Shown here piece by piece: positions 6,012-10,696 of a stretch of DNA of 10,696 nt. The notes under the pieces are model-generated. The model saw nothing but the letters and a program-made list of their open reading frames with translations. It had not been told where the DNA came from and did no database searches. This DNA is from Nanobdellota archaeon (GTDB lineage Archaea; Nanobdellota; Nanobdellia; Woesearchaeales; B3-WOES), in the NCBI GenBank assembly GCA_023131705.1, contig JAGLZG010000132.1:1-10696 (forward strand), written 5' to 3'. A program made the position numbers and the translations under genes. Position 1 is the stretch's first letter. Every line of letters begins with the position of its first letter.

Positions 6012-6308
6012 TTATTCAACAATAACCACTGCTATGGCATACTCATTGTCATGGCTTATGCTGAGATCTCCTTTAAAGTCATTTTTTGTGTGTATAGCTG
6101 GTTTTCCATTTCTCTGTTTTTTTATTTCAAAATCCAGCCAATTGCTGTTAGGAAAGATTTTTCTACAGCACTCCTTGGCAGCAAACACTCCTGCTAAATG
6201 CAATGGATCTTTATTCTCTAGCTCTGAAGGATGAAATATCTTTTTCAAACTAAAATCATCAATATTCTGAAATCTTGAGATATGCACAATATCTGCCCCT
6301 ATTTTCAT
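6012..6308 (-). CDS. acpS: Holo-[acyl-carrier-protein] synthase
   Basis: AcpS moves 4'-phosphopantetheine from CoA onto the serine of an acyl carrier protein. The 98-residue product is shorter than the usual 115-130 but keeps the main motifs: IGADIVHISRF (residues 3-13, Mg ligand Asp6), HLAGVFAAKECCRKIF (37-52, Glu46 as the second metal ligand) and LSISHDNEYAIAVVIVE (82-98). The missing length lies in the loop between the first motif and the helix, and the C-terminus is trimmed. Its ATG overlaps the stop of the large synthetase-carrier-acyltransferase gene (ATGA), so the two are translationally coupled. The obvious partner is the carrier domain of that protein, which has the required Asp-Ser-Leu site. 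This assignment of the partner is inference from context. Confidence 0.9.
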   Translation of the reverse strand: MKIGADIVHISRFQNIDDFSLKKIFHPSELENKDPLHLAGVFAAKECCRKIFPNSNWLDFEIKKQRNGKPAIHTKNDFKGDLSISHDNEYAIAVVIVE

Positions 6309-8500
6309 AATGATTTCACCTTTTTCTCTATTAATTTTGCTGCTTTAAAATAAGAAATCTTTCCTAGTCTAAATGGTTTTCCTATCTTTACCCTAACCTT
6401 TCCAAACCTTGGAAATCTTCTGTAATAAGGTAAAACCCTGAACAAGCCCTCTGTTTTTACAGGCAGAATTTCAGCATCCATGTTCACTGCTAAAAGGCCA
6501 ATTCCTTCCTTGAATGATTGTATCTTACCATCCCTTGTTCTCTCTCCTTCCGGGAAAATGATTATTGAAAAACCTTCATCAAGAAGATGAGCAGTAAACC
6601 TCAAGCTGCTTTCAAATCCAACCCCATAGCCAAAAGGGTAGGCATTAAAAAAATGTTTAATAAGAAAACTTATTATCTTATAGTAGGTGTTTTTTATGAC
6701 CATGCCAAAAAGATGAGGTATAGCTGCAACTGCATATTTTGTTTTTATGCAGGATGTTAGCACGTGAACATCCAAAGCAGATGTGTGGTTAGCAACAATA
6801 ATGCCTTGAAAAGCCGTTTTATTGCCGTCTATCCTGCAAAAGATGTGTGTTATAAGAGATGCTAATGTTTTTCCAATTAAATTCAATTTTGGAAGTCCAA
6901 AATCATAATAAGAAACATTTTTTCTTTTTTTAATCCAATTTTCCAGTTCTTTTGGAGTAGTCTTTTCACCAAGAACTTTCTCATTTAATTCAACACCATA
7001 CTTTTCTTCAATCAAAGCAAGGATTTCCATTCTTTTCAAGCTGTCCATCCCCAGTGATGTGAGGGGAACATTCTTTTTTATGTGTGTTTTTAGTGAAGAT
7101 GCCAGTAGAGTATCTAATGGGCTCTTGTGCTTAAACAAAGTATGCTTAACTTTTTTCTTTACTTCATATCGTTTTATTTTTCCTGTAGGTGTTTTAGGAA
7201 ACTCTCCCCCCCATACATTCCACGAAGCAATCTTCTGGTACTGCTCTAATCTTTTGTTCACTTCTTCAATAATCTTTTTTGGATCCCCTTTTTCCATTGA
7301 CAAAACAGCATGAATATTGTTATTCTTTTCAATAACACAGCTTTCTTTAACATATCTATTAAGCTCATCTTCAACATCCTGGGGATAAACATTCAAGCCC
7401 GCCCTGGTAACTATAATATCCTTTGTTCTCCCTCTCAAATATAAAAAACCCTTTTTTATCTCACCCAAATCACCTGTTTTGAACCACCCATCTTCAAAGA
7501 CTTCTTTTGTCTTTTCTGGTTTTTTATAATATTCCCGCATAACATTAGGTCCTTTTACTTGTATTTCATCATCCTTAATCCTTATTTTTACATTCTTGAG
7601 AGGTTTTCCAGTACTGTATTTTCTTTTTTTGAATGGAAGATTAGTAGTAATCAAAGGCGAAGTTTCTGTCAAGCCATAACCCTGCAGCAATAGAACCCTC
7701 TTTCTCCACCAATCCTCCAACTCTTTAGGAAGAGAAGCCCCTCCAACTCCCACCACCATAAACTGCCATCCTAATAATTTATGCAACGGCTTTTCCCTTA
7801 GCTCAACAGCCTTTTTCAGCCCCTCAAGTATCCCCGGAACTGCTGTCATTACATTTATTTTTTTATACTTAATGAGGTCTATGATATCTGAGTATCTCAA
7901 GGAATTTGGATAAAGGATTAGGGAATTATTAGACAAAGGCAAAAACAATCCAGAGCACTGCTCCATCATATGGCTTAAAGGCAGTACACTAATATGCCTT
8001 AGTTTTAATCTAAACCCTTTTTTTAATGATTCAACATTAGAACAGATATTTCCATGCGTAAGAACAACCCCTTTTGGAACACCAGTAGTTCCAGAAGTGT
8101 ATATAATCTCTGCAACATCATCTTTAGAAATTGCTGGAACAGACTTATTCTGCTTTAAATCTTTTGTAAGCTTTTCTAAACTATCCAGATTAGTAAAAAC
8201 AAGTTTTGGCTCTGTCTCTTTAATAATCTTTTTTCTCAATTGTTTAGATGTATGGAAATCAAGGGGAACAACCACAACTCCAAGTCTTAAACAAGCCAGC
8301 ATTAAAACAACATAATCAACACAATTAGTTGCCTGGATAAGCACCCTGTCACCTTTTTTCACTTTATTTTTTATCAAATAAGTTTCTGTTTTCAGCATTC
8401 TTTGCTTTAGTTCTTTGTATGTCGTGGGATAAGTCCTGTACCCTTTTCTCTCTAAAAAAGCTATACCACCTCTAAAAGAAATTAGGTCTACTATGTTCAT
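6305..8500 (-). CDS. Acyl-AMP ligase, acyl carrier domain and PlsC acyltransferase fusion
   Basis: This 731-residue protein has three domains. Residues 1-450 are an acyl-adenylating enzyme: YTSGTTGVPKG (134-144), YGLTETSP (275-282), WFKTGDLG (339-346), RGRTKDII (356-363) and catalytic Lys441 in PTGKIKR. Residues about 462-525 are an acyl carrier domain with phosphopantetheine site GMDSLK, Ser487. Residues about 540-731 are a PlsC-type acyltransferase with NHTSALD (571-577, the HX4D motif) and FPEGERTR (649-656). Expected chemistry: a fatty acid is activated with ATP, loaded on the internal carrier and transferred to an acceptor such as a lysophospholipid or glycerol phosphate. Bacterial Aas has similar activities but the opposite domain order and no carrier. 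All catalytic residues are present. A leaderless promoter lies upstream and acpS is coupled downstream. Acyl chain and acceptor are unknown. Confidence 0.93.
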   Translation of the reverse strand: MNIVDLISFRGGIAFLERKGYRTYPTTYKELKQRMLKTETYLIKNKVKKGDRVLIQATNCVDYVVLMLACLRLGVVVVPLDFHTSKQLRKKIIKETEPKLVFTNLDSLEKLTKDLKQNKSVPAISKDDVAEIIYTSGTTGVPKGVVLTHGNICSNVESLKKGFRLKLRHISVLPLSHMMEQCSGLFLPLSNNSLILYPNSLRYSDIIDLIKYKKINVMTAVPGILEGLKKAVELREKPLHKLLGWQFMVVGVGGASLPKELEDWWRKRVLLLQGYGLTETSPLITTNLPFKKRKYSTGKPLKNVKIRIKDDEIQVKGPNVMREYYKKPEKTKEVFEDGWFKTGDLGEIKKGFLYLRGRTKDIIVTRAGLNVYPQDVEDELNRYVKESCVIEKNNNIHAVLSMEKGDPKKIIEEVNKRLEQYQKIASWNVWGGEFPKTPTGKIKRYEVKKKVKHTLFKHKSPLDTLLASSLKTHIKKNVPLTSLGMDSLKRMEILALIEEKYGVELNEKVLGEKTTPKELENWIKKRKNVSYYDFGLPKLNLIGKTLASLITHIFCRIDGNKTAFQGIIVANHTSALDVHVLTSCIKTKYAVAAIPHLFGMVIKNTYYKIISFLIKHFFNAYPFGYGVGFESSLRFTAHLLDEGFSIIIFPEGERTRDGKIQSFKEGIGLLAVNMDAEILPVKTEGLFRVLPYYRRFPRFGKVRVKIGKPFRLGKISYFKAAKLIEKKVKSL

Positions 8501-8521
8501 AATTCTTTATTATATTAAGTG

Positions 8522-8531
8522 TTATTTAAAT
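8522..8531 (-). promoter_or_regulatory. TATA box for the acyl-transfer unit
   Basis: On the - strand this reads ATTTAAATAA, centred 26-27 bases before the ATG at 8500, the spacing expected for a leaderless transcript. No Shine-Dalgarno motif is present. It makes the fusion gene and acpS a separate two-gene unit. Confidence 0.6.
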
Positions 8532-8574
8532 GTTTTCAAAAGATGGCCATACAAAATACCACAAAAACCCTAAC

Positions 8575-8590
8575 AAAGAAAAAGAGAAAA
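8575..8590 (-). terminator. Possible T-rich terminator after the membrane-protein gene
   Basis: The - strand is TTTTCTCTTTTTCTTT, about 23 bases past the stop at 8613. Such tracts end archaeal transcription. It would separate the membrane-protein gene from the acyl-transfer unit. The call rests on base composition only. Confidence 0.35.
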
Positions 8591-8612
8591 TTGTGTGGTT
8601 TTGGATAGGCAA

Positions 8613-9275
8613 TCATTTTTTAACCACTCTATGCTTTATCCAATATAATTTAAAAATATAATAAATAATAATATTAAGTGATAAGAAAATCACAATATCT
8701 GTAATGATATTCAGACTGAATAAATATGCTATTGGATGGAGACTAGTTAAAAAACCTAAAAAAGGAAGCATGTCCACTATTATAGGACAAATAAAATGTG
8801 CACAGTTTATATTATAGTCTCTTGGCAGGAAAAAATAAGAAAAAAAGGTTGAAAAAGCAAAAAGAGCTGAGGCAAATAGCCATCCATACTTGCTTATTTT
8901 TTTCTGTTTCCATAATGATATGAAAAGAAGAGGTATCAAGTAAATATGATGGGTTGTCAGAATTTTCCGATAAATACTAAGTTTAACCATGTAAGGCACA
9001 AAGTTTAATGGCGGGTTTCCTGTTATAAGCAGTGTTATGTAATCATAGATCCATAAACCATGTATTAAAAGCACTAAAATCAACGAAACGCTTAGCAAAA
9101 AATTACTTCTTAAAATAAACCCAACAGCTGCTGCTATTAATGCTAAATGAGACACCCAAAATAGATTTGGCAGAATATTATATATTATTCTATCAATGAC
9201 TAATAAAATCCAGTGAATAAGCAGTAAAATTCCTATACAAATAAATATATTTTTTTCTGAAATAAATTTTTTCAT
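8613..9275 (-). CDS. Unrecognised multi-spanning membrane protein
   Basis: I do not recognise this 220-residue protein. It has about seven hydrophobic segments, near residues 8-27, 38-54, 58-76, 109-122, 130-150, 162-176 and 185-212, with a basic C-terminal tail (KHRVVKK) probably in the cytosol. Polar residues inside or near membrane segments could be functional: Trp22, His71, the pair His109-His110, and the loop PRDYNINCAHFICP (151-164), with two cysteines and a histidine. The only ATG that opens the frame is at 9275. A TATA-like TTTATATATT lies only about 10 bases upstream, too close for a normal leaderless start, so either that match is fortuitous or the message starts elsewhere. The next gene on this strand is the acyl-transfer fusion, 112 bases on and with its own promoter. 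Confidence 0.8.
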   Translation of the reverse strand: MKKFISEKNIFICIGILLLIHWILLVIDRIIYNILPNLFWVSHLALIAAAVGFILRSNFLLSVSLILVLLIHGLWIYDYITLLITGNPPLNFVPYMVKLSIYRKILTTHHIYLIPLLFISLWKQKKISKYGWLFASALFAFSTFFSYFFLPRDYNINCAHFICPIIVDMLPFLGFLTSLHPIAYLFSLNIITDIVIFLSLNIIIYYIFKLYWIKHRVVKK

Positions 9276-9294
9276 TTTATTTTATATATTTTGT

Positions 9295-9332
9295 CAACAG
9301 CTCGCAACTGTTGGGTTGCTCTCTCTTGAGCA
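9295..9332. repeat. Two adjacent short inverted repeats
   Basis: CAACAG (9295-9300) pairs with CTGTTG (9308-9313) around a seven-base loop. TGCTC (9317-9321) pairs with GAGCA (9328-9332) around a six-base loop. Both lie in the gap between the alpha/beta hydrolase and the membrane-protein gene and abut the larger repeat at 9332. No T tract follows on the - strand. Confidence 0.6.
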
Positions 9333-9380
9333 CATTCATTCCAATTGTACAATCAACGAGTATATGATTGGAATGAATGT
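9332..9380. repeat. 14-bp perfect inverted repeat over the stop of the alpha/beta hydrolase
   Basis: ACATTCATTCCAAT (9332-9345) is the exact reverse complement of 9367-9380, with 21 bases between. Inside, CAATCA (9350-9355) and TGATTG (9365-9370) form a competing or nested 6-bp stem, and the TGA stop of the hydrolase (9353-9355 on the - strand) sits in that inner stem. The right arm encodes the last residues of the protein. It could act as a 3' end stabiliser or a protein binding site. Confidence 0.75.
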
Positions 9381-10222
9381 TTCAAAAAATTTTTAATCCT
9401 TTCCTCATATTCGTTTTTATATAATGCGTATGCCTCTCCATGGTCACTCTCTTTAGCTACCCATAACTCAATGTTAGAGTTGCTTTCTTTTAATAGATAC
9501 GCATTTTCAACAGGTATCTGGCTGTCTTTTTCTCCGTGAATAACAAGAATAGGTATATCACTATCTTTAATAGCCAGTGCCGGAGAAACCATTCTTGGGT
9601 GTACTTTGAAAAAGATCATTGAAATAAGGTTTGTGGTCTTTACAAACGGAAATTTAAATGGACCAAATGTTTTATATATATCCTTAATAATATTTTCAAG
9701 ATCAGCGTACGCTGAATCAGCTATAATAGCGTTTACTTTTGTTTTGGCCATTAACATTGCTGAAGCGCTTAAAGAAAACCCATACAAAGCAACTGGCTGT
9801 TTGCCAAATCTTTTGTGCACAAAATCCAGGGCAGCTTTTACATCTTCTACCTCTTTTATTCCAACAGTGCTTATTGAGCCAGAACTTTTGCCAAAATACC
9901 TGTGGTCATATAAAAGCAAATTATAATCCGGATAAAGAAATTTTACAACAGGAAGGATATTTCCTTTATCAAATGGATATCCATGGCCTATTATAACAGT
10001 TCCATTGGCTTTTTCAGAGCTAACTAACCAGGCTTTAATATTTATTTTATCTGATGTTATAAAAGAAACATTCTCGTATTTTAAGCCATACTTATCAGGT
10101 GCATCAGGGCTATAGTAACGTGGTGGATGTATGCTCATAAAAAACTGCAGCAATGAAACAGCTAAGACAAATCCACCTAAAATAATAAATGTTTTTAAAA
10201 CAATCCACCATGTAACAGCCAT
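9353..10222 (-). CDS. Membrane-anchored alpha/beta hydrolase (serine hydrolase)
   Basis: This 289-residue protein has an uncleaved-looking N-terminal membrane anchor (about residues 5-29), so the catalytic domain may face outward; orientation is not certain. The hydrolase domain has the oxyanion-loop text VIIGHGYPFDKG (76-87), a nucleophile elbow YGFSLSAS with Ser150, acid Asp233 in HGEKDSQIP and His261 in SDHGEAY. The elbow reads G-F-S-L-S, so the usual final glycine is a serine. It resembles BEM46/YqkD-type hydrolases of unknown substrate: esterase, lipase, thioesterase or peptidase activity are all possible. GAGGT lies about five bases before the ATG, supporting this start. The MFS gene ends 57 bases upstream on the same strand, so the two may share a transcript. 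An inverted repeat covers the stop. Confidence 0.92.
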   Translation of the reverse strand: MAVTWWIVLKTFIILGGFVLAVSLLQFFMSIHPPRYYSPDAPDKYGLKYENVSFITSDKINIKAWLVSSEKANGTVIIGHGYPFDKGNILPVVKFLYPDYNLLLYDHRYFGKSSGSISTVGIKEVEDVKAALDFVHKRFGKQPVALYGFSLSASAMLMAKTKVNAIIADSAYADLENIIKDIYKTFGPFKFPFVKTTNLISMIFFKVHPRMVSPALAIKDSDIPILVIHGEKDSQIPVENAYLLKESNSNIELWVAKESDHGEAYALYKNEYEERIKNFLKHSFQSYTR

Positions 10223-10227
10223 CTTAA

Positions 10228-10232
10228 ACCTC
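10228..10232 (-). promoter_or_regulatory. Shine-Dalgarno site of the alpha/beta hydrolase
   Basis: On the - strand GAGGT precedes the ATG at 10222 by five bases. A Shine-Dalgarno start, together with no good TATA box at -26, suggests this is an internal gene of a transcript that begins in or before the MFS gene. Confidence 0.55.
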
Positions 10233-10279
10233 TTTTATTTTGCTTTTTCAAAACTTAGCTTTTCCTTCCAAGCAATATT

Positions 10280-10696
10280 TTATTTAGTCTTTACAAACCT
10301 CAAAACAATCATACCAGCTAAAAATAAAGCAATGACAACTAAAAGAGCCTGCCTAAATCCAATAACAACTGCTATAGTACCGAATAAAAATGGCCCTACA
10401 ACACCCCCAAACTTCTCTGTTAATCCCTGATAACCCAACAACTCAGCTACTTGGGTTTTGGGTGCTAGCTCAATCAATAATGGCCTGGTGATTGTCCATA
10501 TACCCCCTAATAAAGCTCCCCCTAAAATGCCAGCTATTAAAAAAGTAGTATAAGTTGTCTTTAGATACAACATAATGATAATTATAATCCACAAAAATAA
10601 AACAGAAGTTAAAGTTTTCTTATGTCCTAATTTATCTGTCAGCTTTCCAAAAAATAAGGCGCCAATACCTGAAGCTACTGCCATAACTATGTATAA
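10280..10696 (-). CDS. MFS transporter, C-terminal part (UMF1/Atg22-like)
   Basis: The frame is open to the right edge, where codons for LYIV precede the first methionine in view, so the gene continues outside and only about 138 C-terminal residues are present. The visible part has about five membrane segments. SGIGALFFGKLTDKLGHKKTL carries the MFS loop motif G-x3-D-x-x-G-x-K/R that follows the first helix of each six-helix half. Later text, ELLGYQGLTEKFGGVVGPFLFG, is typical of the UMF1 or Atg22-like MFS branch as I recall it. That branch includes vacuolar amino-acid effluxers in yeast, but prokaryotic substrates are mostly unknown. The short cytosolic tail is FVKTK. It lies 57 bases upstream of the alpha/beta hydrolase on the same strand and may be co-transcribed with it. 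Confidence 0.85.
   Translation of the reverse strand, partial: LYIVMAVASGIGALFFGKLTDKLGHKKTLTSVLFLWIIIIIMLYLKTTYTTFLIAGILGGALLGGIWTITRPLLIELAPKTQVAELLGYQGLTEKFGGVVGPFLFGTIAVVIGFRQALLVVIALFLAGMIVLRFVKTK

Noticed and set aside
7059..7313. Short + strand open frame opposite the acyl-transfer fusion
   Set aside because: It lies wholly antisense to a well-supported gene with catalytic motifs and has no start signal or recognisable content. Other antisense frames were dismissed on the same grounds.
9332..9380. Terminal inverted repeats of a small insertion element
   Set aside because: Only 21 bases lie between the arms and no transposase or target duplication is present.
1..10696. CRISPR array, integrase site or other mobile element
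   Set aside because: No regularly spaced direct repeats, transposase, integrase or restriction genes were seen on either strand.

Overview
The window reads as a stretch of an AT-rich archaeal chromosome. The evidence is a tRNA gene with an intron at the canonical 37/38 position and an encoded CCA, TATA-like boxes about 25-30 bases upstream of first-gene start codons (which implies leaderless mRNAs), Shine-Dalgarno motifs before internal operon genes, and very compact gene packing with ATGA overlaps. A DPANN-type lineage (Woesearchaeota/Pacearchaeota-like) is my best guess from this style and gene mix; no marker in the window proves it.

Left part, + strand (1-2563): a tight operon of nucleotide and phosphate-ester hydrolases. 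It holds a Nudix hydrolase (5' end outside the window), an unrecognised 192-residue protein, a MazG-type NTP pyrophosphohydrolase, an ITPase/HAM1-type non-canonical NTP pyrophosphatase, and a HAD phosphatase. The HAD gene appears to start at an AUU codon; the first ATG would remove its catalytic aspartates. MazG and ITPase (and possibly Nudix) point to clean-up of damaged or surplus nucleotides.

Centre left, + strand (2573-5534): a leaderless promoter drives an ABC-2 type exporter (ATPase plus permease), followed with no real gaps by an HD phosphohydrolase and a HIT-family protein. A TATA box overlapping the HIT stop codon precedes a tRNA gene with anticodon CAT and a 49-nt intron, closed by a T-rich terminator.

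Right part, - strand (5541-10696): from the right edge, the C-terminal half of an MFS transporter (UMF1/Atg22-like), a membrane-anchored alpha/beta hydrolase, a block of nested hairpins, an unrecognised multi-spanning membrane protein, then a leaderless two-gene unit. That unit is a 731-residue fusion of an acyl-adenylating enzyme, an acyl carrier domain and a PlsC-type acyltransferase, followed by holo-ACP synthase, with a separate DUF2391-like membrane protein after it.

The most interesting system is this last unit. It contains fatty-acid activation, a carrier with its phosphopantetheine-attachment serine, the enzyme that would arm that carrier, and an acyltransferase to deliver the chain. 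It appears to be a self-contained acyl-transfer machine in an organism that otherwise looks archaeal, where membrane lipids are expected to be isoprenoid ethers.
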